Positions 10,994 to 22,656 of a stretch of DNA of 64,000 bases are shown in pieces. The position numbers and the translations under genes are program-made. Under the pieces are notes generated by a model that searched no databases, was not told the origin of the DNA, and saw only the letters and a list, made by a program, of their open reading frames with translations. This DNA comes from Darksidea phi. Lineage: Eukaryota > Ascomycota > Dothideomycetes > Pleosporales > Lentitheciaceae. Positions within the stretch are counted from its first letter, which is position 1. The number at the start of each line of letters is the position of its first letter. The stretch spans positions 1 to 64,000 of the forward strand of contig JASJFT010000194.1 in assembly GCA_030770425.1 (NCBI GenBank), written 5' to 3'.

Positions 10994-13496
10994 ATGACCT
11001 GGACAACGCTTCTCACTTTGCTCATCGTTAGCCAGACTGCAGCAGACCCGGTAGACTATGCACAGTATGTGAACCCATTCATCGGCTCTGAAGGCCCCAT
11101 CCCTGGCTATGCATACGGCGGCGGCGACATCTTTGTTGGCGCTGCCGTTCCTTTCGGCGTTGTCAAGGTAGGCATTGACACCCAAGAGGACAACCTGACT
11201 ATCGCTACCATCAATGGCGGGTACACGCCAAAAGGCTATGTCACCGGCGTCTCCATGTTGCACGTCTCGGGAACTGGAGGGTGCCCGAAGTACGGTGTAA
11301 TATCACAAATGCCACTCTCGAGTGTGGCCGCACCAGTCAATCTATTAGACAATACTACCTATTGGCAAAGAAGGATTGGAGAGGACGAAGCAAGCGTAGG
11401 ACGGTTCTCAACCGAGTTGGAAGATGGAGTGAAAATTTCGCTAGCGGGCGCGAGACATGCCGGTACCATGCGGTACGATTTTCCCGCCGATGAGAAACAT
11501 GTTCTAGTGGACGTGTCGCATTTTCTTCCCGATCCGGTTGGCGGTTTCTGCACGCAGTATTACCTAGACGGCTCGATCAACATCTCGGACGACGGGCAGA
11601 CGTACACAGGCTATGGAACATATGCTGGTGGGTTCAACTTGGGTGCTCCTTACACGGTCTACTTCTGTGGGGAGTTCGACACAGCACCAGACGTTGCGCG
11701 AACCTTCAGCGGGCTAAACACATCGCGCATCACGAACGGGTCGAGCTCGCAGCCCACATTCGGCGAAAAGAGCGCCTCAGCAGGACCCAACGGCGACCGG
11801 GTTGGCGCTTTGTTCAGTTGGAAGAGCTCGAATAGCTCTACAATCCAGTCAAAAGTTGCTGTCTCGTTCATCTCTCCGGAGAAGGCCTGCGCCTTCAAAG
11901 ATTCGGAGATTCCTTCGTGGAACCAAGATGATACTGTGCGCGCTGCGCGAGATGAGTGGAACACGGATGTTCTCGGCAAGATACGCGTGGATACAGGCGA
12001 ATCGGCAAATATAACGAACCTGGTCTTACTGTACTCCTCATTATACTTCATGCATCTAATGCCATCAGAGCGGACGGGAGAGAATCCGCTTTGGGAATCT
12101 GATGAGCCATCTTGGGATGACTTCTACTGCATATGTAAGCAATAAAGCTTTTACATGTGAGCAGTAGTTGCTAAGTAGTAAATAGGGGATACATTCCGTA
12201 ACACGTTCAGCTTGTTTCATCTCATCCAACCGGACGCATACGAAAAGCAGGTTCGAGCTTTGATCGACATTTGGCGCCATCAAGGCTATTTACCTGATGG
12301 CAGGTCTGGGGGCGACAACGGTCTAACGCAAGGTGGAAGCAACGCAGACAATGTGCTCGCTGACGCGTACGTCAAGGGGCTAGGAGGAGCCATCAACTGG
12401 ACGGATGGGTATGCGGCTATGGTTAAAGATGCCGAAGTGTCCACGAACGGTAGCAACAAGGAAGGGCGTGGAGCTCTGGACGACTGGCTCGCATATGGCT
12501 ACCTTACTGAGGCAAGCGAGCGATCGATTTCGCGAACAGTCGAATATGCCCTAAATGATTTTGCACTTAGCCAGGTCGCGAAAGGAGAGAAGCCCGAGGA
12601 CGTCGAGAAGTACCTGCAACGATCGGCGGGTTGGCAGTTCTTGTGGGACCATAAAACACCGAGCGTTAACACCACGCCAGTTTTCACAGGCTTTCTAACG
12701 CCAAAATTGCCGAATGGCACTTTCAACACTACAGACTACAACCCAGCGACATGCGGCGTGTGTTCTTGGCCGTCTATCACATACGAGGGCACGCCTTTCG
12801 AATATTCGTTCGTGATCCCACATGATGTTCAGACGCTAGTTGATTTCATGGGCGGCGAAGAAGCATTCGAGTCCCGTCTCGATTACATCTTCAAGCCCAA
12901 TACCAGCCAGACGAACCTGGGACCCAACGGACTTGGCATCACAACTATAATGAACATCGGCAACGAACCTGATTTTGCGACGCCATATTTGTACAACTAC
13001 ATCAACAAGCAATGGAAGAGCGTGAATCAGTCTCGCGCCCTAGCGAACCAGTTGTATGCACGGCTTTTCTCACCTCCGACGACTTGCAACTAACCTACAT
13101 CGCAGTTTTAAGAACGAGCCATTTGGCATCCCCGGCAATTCTGATTCTGGCGCTCTCAACTCCTGGCTTATATGGCAAATGATAGGCATCTACCCTATCG
13201 TTACGCAACCTGTTTACCTCCTCGGTTCGCCCTGGTTCCCGGATATTAATATGACCGTTAACGGAAATCACACGCTTCGCATCACCGCCGAAGGCCTTAG
13301 CGAGGATAGCTACTTCGTGCAGCATGTGAAGGTTAATGGGAAGTCATGGGACAAGAATTGGTTCGAGCACGACGATGTTATGGTACAAGGCGGTACGATA
13401 GAGTTCACCTTAGGAAAAGATGCGGTAGTTTGGGAGACGGCAGAAGTGCCACCGAGTCCAGGACATGTAGAGTTGGATGAGGCAATGTCTCGATGA
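10994..13496 (+). CDS. secreted GH92 alpha-1,2-mannosidase-like hydrolase
   Basis: Exons 10994-12134, 12186-13053 and 13106-13496, giving 799 aa. GH92 enzymes are calcium-dependent exo-alpha-mannosidases that trim mannans and N-glycans. The signal peptide is MTWTTLLTLLIVSQTAA, followed directly by the family start YVNPFIGSEG. Conserved blocks in order: YGGGDIFVGAAVPFG, MLHVSGTGGCPKYG, the splice-restored IWDTFRNTFSLFHLIQP, WRHQGYLPDG, GGSNADNVLADAYVKG, the glycan-contact motif GNEPDF, and PGNSDSGALNSWLIW. The last corresponds to the family's GN(D/E)D-G motif, with Ser in place of the first acidic residue. Length is normal for the family. Both introns are about 51 nt. Several N-x-S/T sites fit a secreted glycoprotein. 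Confidence 0.93.
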
Positions 13497-13739
13497 AATT
13501 CCTGTCGTGGTTTCGCGGATTTTGACAGGTGGGTCAGCGCTAGAAATAACTATGGGTTTGAGAATAGTGTAACCAATGGTTACATCGGCGAATTTTTTTG
13601 CTCTTGAAAAAGTCCTAATTTCAAAAAGCCATGTATAAAAATGCTCATTTCACCTGCATCTATCGCTATCAGCTTCCTCCCCACAATTGTCTCACGTTCA
13701 AATTCGGACGGCACTTTCGAATCAAAGAGGGGTTTTGCG

Positions 13740-14321
13740 ATGGGCCCTTGCACTGAAACGCCTCACGGGCAAAGCCTGCGCATAAATATTCCAGCCGAAA
13801 TCCCTACGCTAGGCCGCTTCAACATCCAAGACACTACCCCACGATGCTCCTCAATCAGGACGACCGTTCACAACAGCTCCAGCGCATGCACACTCAACAT
13901 CTATAGGAACGATGTGCCTTCAGACAGGTTGCCGCGCATCTACCGCATCGTACCACCAAACAGTCCCGATGCGGAGCCCCAACACTCGTGTGGCTCAGAC
14001 TCTGCGTCGGAGTCCGAGTCAGTCGATACCGAAAACGATGAGTTCACGCCCTTGTTACAAACCCGTCAGAAAATCTGCATCACAGTCCCAAAGTCTGCTT
14101 CACAGCGCATGCGGTACGCGCCGCAACCAACGCGACCGAATTATTACAACACATTTGACGTTTTGCACATAACGCGGGAAGCTTTATCGAACTCATTTTG
14201 CGGATGCGTTCAGGAGAAGAAGGTCAGGAGTGTTAGGCAGTGGGATGATGATGCGGTGGATGTTGATATAGAGGGGCTTAAGGAGGATACGGAGAGGTTT
14301 GTAAGACCATGGGCACGTTAA
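13740..14321 (+). CDS. hypothetical acidic protein, 193 aa
   Basis: A single open frame. The frame extends upstream to 13641, but a TATAAAA element at about 13634 would put transcription start inside that extension, so I choose the ATG at 13740 (MGPCTETPHGQSLRI). The middle holds an acidic Ser/Glu run, SDSASESESVDTENDEF. No signal peptide, membrane segment or known domain is visible, and low-complexity acidic stretches suggest disorder. It follows GH92 by 243 bases on the same strand. The frame is long and codon use looks coherent, so I keep it as a probable gene, but it could be spurious. Confidence 0.5.
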   Translation: MGPCTETPHGQSLRINIPAEIPTLGRFNIQDTTPRCSSIRTTVHNSSSACTLNIYRNDVPSDRLPRIYRIVPPNSPDAEPQHSCGSDSASESESVDTENDEFTPLLQTRQKICITVPKSASQRMRYAPQPTRPNYYNTFDVLHITREALSNSFCGCVQEKKVRSVRQWDDDAVDVDIEGLKEDTERFVRPWAR

Positions 14322-15119
14322 CCAACAACCGCCATTTTAGTACCGTTAGCAGTGGGCGAAATTATATTGAATGAGTTTTTGATTTTTGCACCTCTGTTGG
14401 GAAGCGTGACTTTTGTGGGCGTTTGTGGTCGTGGAGTGGGAGAGTGGGAGGATCGATGTCGGGCGTACCGTATTGTTTGTCTCTATTATTCTTATAATCA
14501 GGGGGTCTAACTATAAACACATCTTACTCCTCAAAGGCGCAGTATTCGTGGAACCCGGAACCACCAGTACCACCATTATCACCGTCCTCCGCTACTCCGC
14601 CAATGAATCCTAGTAGAAATTTTCCAGAAGCGTTCTTAAACCTCTAAAAGAAAGCATTTTAATTCGCGCTCAGCGGAATTTGCTTTACCTCGACAACTAC
14701 ATCTTGAAAGGGGCATGCGATGTCATTGGTCATAAGGCCTGTTACTAATGCTACTTGAGGGCCATAAACTTGTTCGTCCTGCTCCCCCGTCTTTAACGGG
14801 TCTTATTGAGAACGACAACTATTTCATTACATGGTCGAAGTGCAATATGGTTAACCATATCGATATCAAGAGCCCTGATCTCTTGGCTACCGTGTACGAA
14901 GAGTGGAGGTGCCAGGTAAGCATGCCAAATGTACAGAAACTCCCCACATATCTTGCTGCTTGCTTGTAGTGTTAATGCATCGGGCGATCGAGTCAAGTTT
15001 TATTTCTTGCGTGCATAGTCGCTAATGAGACGAAGAATACATTCTTTTCTAGCTACATACTCGTCCACCACGGCGTTCCACTACTCATTAGGCACCACCG
15101 AACCGGCCTCACTAACATT
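14322..15119. other. intergenic, convergent 3' ends
   Basis: About 0.8 kb between the hypothetical protein and the 3' end of the peroxidase. Nothing further seen. Confidence 0.55.
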
Positions 15120-16605
15120 CTAGGCCCCTTTCGACGGTCCCGACACAAAGCCGGGAAACTGCTCAAACATTGTCTGATTGTACTTGGTCAACTGCGGACA
15201 CGCTAGGGGCGCCAAAAGCGGTTGCAGCAAGTTCTTCAAGATATCCAGCAACGGCTGCAAAGCCGGGATACCGAGTCGGCCGGCGATCTGCGACTGCATG
15301 ACTTGGAAGCAGAAGCAGGCTAAGTTGTTTCCTTCAAAGAGCGTAATGGCGTTGTAGACGCCACCGGTCAGGTTGCCGATGTCAACGCCAGTGAAGGTGT
15401 TGGGCTTCCCCGTGTTACCGCCGAAGGAGAAGAGCTCAGGGAACCTTCGGGCTAGGATGAGGGCATCGAGCTATTTCAATTTAGCTTCCAATATATTGAG
15501 AGGAGAGTGTCATACAGCAAATGGTTCGACTCCGTAGGCGTTGTTGGGCGACCGTCGATACCAGTTATACGGAATGCGCTCCGTTCCTGGTTTGTATACG
15601 TAGGAACCGCCCTCAATGCTCACCCCGTGAAAGGACATGAAAGTCTGTCTGTCGAGGAAGCCGTCCGGATGCTCATCAGAATGGTTCGACATGAAGTTAG
15701 GAATGAACTGGGCTGCAGCCGGCGCGACAATCCCGGCGAAAGGCTGCACAAAAGGTCAGCTACATTGCTAGCGTGGGTGCGAGTACGTGGACGTACACCA
15801 AAGAAGCAGTAACCGTTCGTAGTTCGACATAACGTGTTCATTTCTTTGCTATGGCTGCGCATAATGGTGGGCGTGATGTTCCCCTCCGCATTAGCTTTGT
15901 CGTATAATGATTTGAATCTCGTTAGATTCAGGCTGTTTCCATCGCCATTGTTCGCGTAAGCATCGGCCTGAGAGTGTCAACTCTGATGTGAGGAATTGAC
16001 TGTCAAACTTACCCTCGTAGCACTTCCATCGCCTTCATAAGTGTTGTGGGTATTGTTCAAACCGGACGGCTGCTGGCTGGAGGGTAGAAGAGGAGAAAAC
16101 GGACCGCCGATAGACCAGCGCATGGTTAACGCGTCACCGGCCAGCCCGAGTCCGGCAATAGCCAGAATTGAGCCGAGATCTTTCCCCATGCCAAATGCTT
16201 CGAATACGCCCTCGGTAGCTGTTAAACACGTTGGTTAACATGCGGCCATTCGCACGAGGTGGATTGAGACTGACCTTCAGCCACGTTCGTTACGCCATCG
16301 CGGCGGATGAAGCCATGATTAGCTGCCGCATTAAGACCAGGGCAAGGCCCACGTCTGTCGTCCTTACCAGGGGCGCGGTACTCATGGAGAGAACCGGGGC
16401 GAACGTCGACATATTGCTTCTTTGGGTCGAATTTGCCGCATGGAATCGGTCCGCAATTGGTCTCGGTCTCCTCGTCAGGAAGTTGAGTTCTCTTTAGGGT
16501 GGGTAATGTCCCTGCTTGGCGTGCTCGTATAGCGGCCATGGGGCACTCGGCTCTTACTGTGAGGGCCACAGTGGTCGTAAGGAAGAAGAGGCGAAGGAAT
16601 TGCAT
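15120..16605 (-). CDS. secreted heme-thiolate peroxidase (Peroxidase_2; chloroperoxidase/UPO-like)
   Basis: Exons 16605-16275, 16218-16013, 15967-15797, 15743-15516 and 15470-15120, giving 428 aa. Members use a Cys-ligated heme and peroxide to oxidise or halogenate substrates outside the cell. The signal peptide is MQFLRLFFLTTTVALTVRA. The heme ligand is Cys88 in RGPCPGLNAAANHGF. An EGD motif (Glu172-Asp174, in NTYEGDGSATR) matches the metal/heme-propionate site of long-type peroxygenases. In Agrocybe peroxygenase an R-x6-E pair follows some 67 residues later; here that region reads NGYCFFGPFAGIVAPAAAQF and I do not find the pair. The enzyme may therefore be an atypical member. Four introns of 45-56 nt all keep frame. 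A TATA box lies 78 nt upstream. Confidence 0.88.
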
Positions 16606-16682
16606 AGCTATGAGGGTGAGAGGAAGCTCCAGATTCTGAATGGTTGTTAAGGAAGGGAGCCAAATACAAGTTATCGCCAGCC

Positions 16683-16688
16683 TTTATA
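16683..16688 (-). promoter_or_regulatory. TATA box of the peroxidase gene
   Basis: TATAAA on the minus strand, 78 nt upstream of the ATG at 16605. Confidence 0.5.
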
Positions 16689-19501
16689 AACTAAGGCGAG
16701 TGGCTTTGTTACATCCCTAAGCAAGGGAGCAATTGCGCGTTCATGAATGTTATGTGTATGTGATGCAAATTGTCCTCTCATAGGCCTTGTTTGAACCGTG
16801 ATTACTTTGTCGCTACCGCCAAAGGCGAAGAAGACCGTGAGTCACGCTCGCGGCTCGTACTATCTTCCACAAAGCCTGAATCTATTATTAGTAAATGGTA
16901 TGGATCACATAAGCTCAGACACTCGGAAGCTGAAGCGTCGAGAAGTCGGGCATGTTCAGCCTGAAGCCATCGTGTGTTTGTACCATCTAGAACGCTTGTA
17001 AGTGGCTTTACGAGCCCCGAAGTTTTGAGAAGCGCACAACTGAGGCTACAGTATCTCGCTCGGGCGCGCGCCGCTGATCGTTGTGGCGGCTTCCACAGGG
17101 TGCACCAGCGATCGGCGGGCTGAGACCTAGTAATCTCCCGTTTGCTCGTCGATCCAGACTAAAATCATCATAGCATGCCCCGAGTACGAGCTCGTAGTTA
17201 GAGCTACTCACTAAAAGACGTCTTCAGAGCTCTGCGAAACCTACAGTTTAGGAAGCATATTCTTTTACCAAGCTTCTAAGAGTTATCGATTACATGTGCG
17301 CCTCCAGTTCGCTAGAGGAACTGGTTTACATATGCATAGAAAAGAATTTAGTAGTCGACGGTTGTAATGGATATCTCTTCCGCGCGACGGGAGCTTCATC
17401 AGGCGCAGAACGGTGTTCCCTGAGAAGCCGAAGCCCTCGTATGGTGGCAAAGTCGTCCACAACCACAGAGTTGTTATGCGCCACTCAGTCCGTACTGTAA
17501 TAGGAGAGATCTAAGATCTGACAAGACAATTATCTCATTGATAGCGCACCGAGCTCGTTATCACAGCCTCCGTGTGTGGTGGAGGAGACATAAAGCCACT
17601 TGGCTCCGCGCTATTCCATATTAGGCGTAGTGGCTACTTATGCATGTAGCCTTGCCTCAACACTTTTGCAGCATCACCCGTCTCTATATCAGCAGCAGAG
17701 TTTAGATAATACTCTTCTCCAATACAAATTGTATCGGTCGCCATTGGGAACGGAGGCTGAGCAGGCGCAGATCTCTGCCTCTGCTATGTCGCCCTGACTC
17801 AGCCTCAAAGTCCGGATTACAGCGTACCGCAAATCGAGCCAGCTTCGTAGCAGAGAGTTGAGGGACGTGCTGGTAAACCGGCTGCTGCGCGTGATAGGTA
17901 CTGTCGCTGCACTCCTCCTCTCCGCGACCCTCGTGGTCCGGCCCTAGAAGTACCCACTTGTGATGCAATTCAGTGGAGTGGTATATAGCCAACTATGCTG
18001 ACGTTCACAGGGATGGAGTGAGAAAACGATACCATACCATGTAACCTTTGAATTAAGGTTTCGAGCTACCGGTTGATTGAAGCTTCGGCTACACAGGGTC
18101 GTATTCCTCTCTTTTGTTGGCTCTAACAGAAGGGCACGTCTTGTGAGCACACCCTTATGCAGAGTACCTGCAAGCGAAGCGAGGTAGGCCACTGCTCTCT
18201 CTCTATTGGCTGACAGGGTCTAACTCTTACCATGTAGTTGTGTGTCCCTTGGCCAAGGAGATTGAGAGAACTCCTAGCGCCATGTCCAACGGATGCCATG
18301 TACCTTGCGCCGATCGAATATCCCCGGGTCCAAATATGCCTGACCCCTTCCGAGACCAACATCTGTCAACACGAGGTCTAGGAGAAGTTTTCACTGTTCC
18401 TAGATACGAAAACATGGAGCGTTCATCTATCATGGTGTAAAAGCCGTCCGCTTCAGGCTACTTAATTCCATTAGTTGAAGCTCCTGCGTAGAGCAGTGGC
18501 CATTCGTAGAATGAACCCAAGTCAACGTAACTAGCACTCATTAGGTGGATCACCACGTTTATGCCTTGCTCAGAACTGGTTGTGAATACCACCATCAGCA
18601 CCTATGACGACTTATCTCGCAGAAAGGCTACTTGTCGCGACGTCGGTGTACCAGGTGAGTCTCTTGCCTCGGAACGATTCAAGATTGACACAGCATGTGA
18701 AGCTGTCTCTATTGACACATGCAATGCAGGCAACGTTCACCGGAGCCGACTGCACCATTATAGCTTCCTTGGTGTCACTTATGCCATTAGCTTTGCTGAA
18801 CAAATTCTCCCGACGCTTTTCTCCAATAGGATATCCCGGGCTATCTCGGCTAGCTTTCATTGCGGGGAAATACCAGGATGTCGTGGGAAAGCAAACTAAA
18901 ATGCGAGGGTATTGCCCTGACAGGTGAACCGGACGCGCGCAAGCGCCCACGTGTGAGGACTCTGCAGTGCTGTGTTACTCAATGAGCTCCGTAACGGCGT
19001 GCTGTTGGGCGAAATACTGCAGGTTCTTTGGTGGATACGAAAAAGCCGAAATTTGGACGTCTGAGACACCGACGAGAACATCACTTGAAAATTTGGCTAG
19101 CTCTCCAGAAAGAGGAGGCGAAAGTTAAGAATGGAGCGGCGACTGGATAAAAGATGTACCCCGGGCCACCAAACGATTCAAGCCCATGCAAGCCTCCCTC
19201 CTTCCGCTGTTGCCGATTTGCAGGGATCAATGCTACGCTGTCGAAGGATTGCGGAGAAGGCGCTTTGCGTTGGTGCGGCGCATTGACATGAGGAATTAGG
19301 GGAACGGTAGCTTAATTCGACCTCGGTTTTTGTCGCGGGCTGCCCGACCTGTCCCCAGCCAGCCGAGTTCATTGCCGTTTCGGTGCAAGCTTAGCGGATC
19401 CTTGCGTGGCAAGACGCCATGTTCACACCGAGCATGTGAGTAGCGTTCTCGGCCTGGACTGTCATAGCAGGACACATTAATTACTCCTTGCGACCGGCCC
19501 T
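16689..19501. other. gene-poor stretch, 2.8 kb
   Basis: No intact gene. A frame at 17294-17500 resembles a Copia RNase H fragment (separate entry). Other frames (18561-18950 on both strands) are mutual shadows with no recognisable motif. The divergent promoters of the peroxidase and GH45 genes lie at its two ends. Confidence 0.5.
17360..17497 (+). mobile_element. possible relic of a Ty1/Copia RNase H domain
   Basis: The translation contains GYLFRATG, then SLRSRSPRMVAKSSTTTELL. This is reminiscent of the Copia RNase H block GYxFxLAG...SWRSRxQxxVAxSxTEAE. The frame closes soon after. I see no LTRs, integrase or reverse transcriptase nearby, so at most a short decayed fragment is present. The resemblance is short and may be chance. 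Confidence 0.25.
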
Positions 19502-19508
19502 TATATAA
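19502..19508 (+). promoter_or_regulatory. TATA box of the GH45 gene
   Basis: TATATAA about 115 nt upstream of the ATG at 19622. Confidence 0.5.
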
Positions 19509-19621
19509 CCCCTCCCATATCTGGCGCAATTTCAGGTACATTTTCCTAGCACCGTCACGATCCCTTGCTACTAAACGATGCTCTTCAGCCTTTGCACTCG
19601 CATCAGACTTTCTATCACGCA

Positions 19622-20545
19622 ATGACGCCATTTTATCTTCGCAAAATCCTCTTCCTTTTGGAACTGTTCATCGTCCTCGGAGGCTGTACACAACTCAACT
19701 ATACGGGAGAGGCAGTAACGACACGGTTTTGGGATTGTTGCAAACCATCCTGTGCCTGGAAAGACAAAGCTGCCTTTTCGCGTCCTGTTCTTTCGTGCTC
19801 TCCCGACGACAAACCTACAGATATCGATGCTGGCACCGGATGTAATGGTGGAACCGGCTACCTCTGCTCCAACCAACAACCATGGTCGGTGAACGACACC
19901 TTTTCCTATGGGTTCTCAGGTGTCTTCATCAAGCCTGAGCTCACCGGCGGCAAGATTGAAGACGCGTGGTGTTGCGCTTGCTACCAACTGGATTTTACCA
20001 GCGAGCCGCTTCGAGGAAAAACAATGATTGTTCAAGCCTCAAATACGGCCTACGATATCAAAACCGACAATCGATTCTCGTTAGCGGTAAGTTCTTGACC
20101 CCGAGTCATGATTCCGCATCGCTAATAACCTCTAGATACCCGGTGGAAATACCACTTCACATGACGGCTGCGCCACCCAGTATGGCGTCGATCGGTCAGT
20201 GTTCGGCGCAGACAATGCAGGCATCAGCAACAGTGACAATTGCAACAACCTGCCCGAAGCGTTGAGGGCGGGTTGTCAATGGCGGTTTGACTGGTTCAAA
20301 GATGCACACTTTCCTAGGTACGTTCAGACGTCCGCCACGCTTCAGAACCGAGCCGCCATCTAACGTTTCGCAGCGTAAACTTCAAACGCGTGGCTTGTCC
20401 CTCCGAACTCACCGACAAGACTCAGTGCATTCGTAACGACGACAAAGACGTATCGTCGGGTCAAGACTCGCCAGCATCCACCTTCTCACCATCCATCAAA
20501 GTCATTGTACTAGCCGTCGCCATCGCAAGCCTGCTCTCGGTATAG
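19622..20545 (+). CDS. GH45 endoglucanase-like protein with C-terminal hydrophobic tail
   Basis: Exons 19622-20086, 20136-20317 and 20374-20545, giving 272 aa. GH45 enzymes cut beta-1,4-glucan with inversion. I start at 19622 because it gives a signal peptide (LRKILFLLELFIVLGGC); the in-frame ATG at 19565 would bury it. The family signature TTRFWDCCKPSC is present, with Asp38 as the expected base. GTGYLCSNQQPW, WCCACYQLDF, PEALRAGCQWRFDWF and VACPSELT also match. The usual HFDLxIPGGG block reads RFSLAIPGGN, so the position I match to the catalytic acid (Asp121 of Humicola EGV) is Ser153. Asp165 in HDGC remains. There is no CBM; the tail IKVIVLAVAIASLLSV after a Ser/Pro-rich stretch resembles a GPI-anchor signal. 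Activity is uncertain. Confidence 0.88.
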
Positions 20546-22656
20546 CGACATTGACGCTGCTGCATCTTAGCACCCTGCGTTAGCGACTACTGATCGATAC
20601 GATTTCCAATCTTCCGTCCTTTCATCCACACCTTTGATTTTCTGGCTATATCAGGTGATGATCCGACCGCCTTTCTCATGCATGGATACCCTACCGATAA
20701 CACTCGCCTATTACATCCTGCCTCCACAACTCCCGACAAAAAAAAACCCGCGCGGTAGCACACGCTCCACGCCAATCCAAATTACTCCCTCGCATTCGCA
20801 TCCGGAGCAAATCTCTCCTCGCCGTACATGACGAAAAACATGCTCTCGATTTCTTGTTCTTTGTATCACGCTCATCAAAAGGTAATTGGGCTGTGATTGT
20901 GTACGTTACGTTACGTTGCAAGCTAGGATTATGATAGGCGTTTTGATGGCGTTCGTGTCATCTCCGATGGGCTTTTCTAGTCCGACGTTTGCATTGGATG
21001 GTTGTATTCCGCTCCGCATTGAATTGGACACATTGGGCAGTATTTTAATCTTCGGAGGTATGAGCATCGCCTTCGTTTCTGGTGGGTGGTGGGAGGCGTT
21101 CGGTCGTGCGTTGAGCTGTAACGGCAGCGGGACGAAAGGGCTTATGGATGTAGTGGGGATTAGGAGAGTGAAACAGCGCTCAAGTTTCAAAGTATCAATA
21201 TTTCTCCACGACTCGTTCTCAAAGTTTTGGGAAGCGCTATCGCGCAACGCTTTGCTGTGACTTTCTTTCGCGTCCAGAATTGCGGAAACCCCCCCTCCCC
21301 CACATCTCTAGGCTGCAAAAAGCGAAACCCGCATGACCACCATCAGATAGTCTGCCGTACCCTCCAAGAAAATGCCAAGCATCCCTTTCCCCCATTCTGT
21401 TCACCACGCAGTAGTAATATGAACCAGGGGTAACTCCGCCTAAATGAAGAAAATTAGTTACTTGGGTGGGCGACCCACTTACACTTTATCCAAATCAACC
21501 GCGGGGTAAGTTGCAGCGCCAGGCGTCGTACTTGCCAAAAACATCTTCTCTCGATTTTCGGCCGAGCTAGAATCTTGTTTTATCGTGGTGTTGCGAACGG
21601 AGAAATCAAGACTCATTCGTGGATAGGTAACTTCAATGTTGGCTCGGTGGGTATGGTGCATCGGCATGGTGCATGACATGGAACTACCGATATGAGCGAC
21701 AGACACGTCTTAGCCGTCGAGTCGCTAGCCACACCTTGACCTAGGTGGTGATCGTAGTTTCAGCGGCCGCGCCGCCTCCCGTACTCCAGACTGTCACGCG
21801 CATACGCGAATCAATGCCGCCCGGACAACCCCCGTCCAGTTTTGCCCGCTTCGACCCCTTTGCGGCCCTTGAATTACCCTCAGGCCTGGATTCCGGACGG
21901 ACTCAGGCAAATACTCCGGTAACTCGCGTGTCTCCCCACTTCGGCGAGAGCGAGATTCCTACAGTGATTCTGTGCTATAGTGGTGAAAGAGCTTCAATAC
22001 GAAGATTTTTTTTTTGCCGTTGGCGATATGAATATAACAGATATATGTTCTCAGTCAAGATCAACAATGTTTGCATTCTAGAACAGGCGTCACGGACGAT
22101 GCTACCGTGGCAAAAAGCAACCCCACTAAGCAATCATGCACACGAGCTCACCGATCAAAGCACTCGAGGCCACATCACCTAGCCGGCTCTACGCTCACTG
22201 CAGCAACTTAGCTGCAGACCCAGTGACACATTATACGTTCGGAGGGGCACGGAAGCACTCTTTAGAGCTACCCCGGATTCTTAGCCGGATACCTGGTGCT
22301 CACCAAGGGTCCGAGCGTTGATGTTGTCGGTCGACGGGCCTGAGCGCCGGCGCGGAGCATGTGGTGGTCTGTGGACGGGTGGAAACGAACTGTGCTGCTA
22401 TGCGGGCTCAGAAACGTTGGAAACTGGGTCCAGGGCAGTAATGCTCGAGGACGTCATGGTGGATTTCTTGATGGCGACATTGCTGGAGAGATGTCCTAGC
22501 GTGCGAGATGTAATGTGTAGGGTTGTAGACGTCCATTATTAGTAGCCGAGCAATGAGCAGGAGAAAGTCACAGGTCGCAGTTAGCTGAAGAAACGGCCAT
22601 TGTGTAGGAATACAGTTAAAGCTTCGTAAAATTCAAACGCTATGCTATGCCAAATA
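20546..22656. other. intergenic, convergent 3' ends, 2.1 kb
   Basis: Between GH45 and the rhodopsin-like gene. Overlapping frames at 20886-21260 (+) and 20906-21247 (-) are mutual shadows. A minus-strand frame ending at 21479 is followed by an intron-like run (GTAAGT ... ACTAAT ... TTTAG), but the joined product is unrecognised. Also present are a C-rich run near 21289 and a T10 run near 22004. Confidence 0.5.

Noticed and set aside
20886..21260. Paired sense/antisense frames of about 120 codons
   Set aside because: Mutual shadows; neither has a domain or a conserved start.
21360..21706. Small minus-strand two-exon gene with an intron-like GTAAGT...ACTAAT...TTTAG
   Set aside because: The splice signals look real, but the product is short, unrecognised and has no convincing start context. 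Needs transcript evidence.
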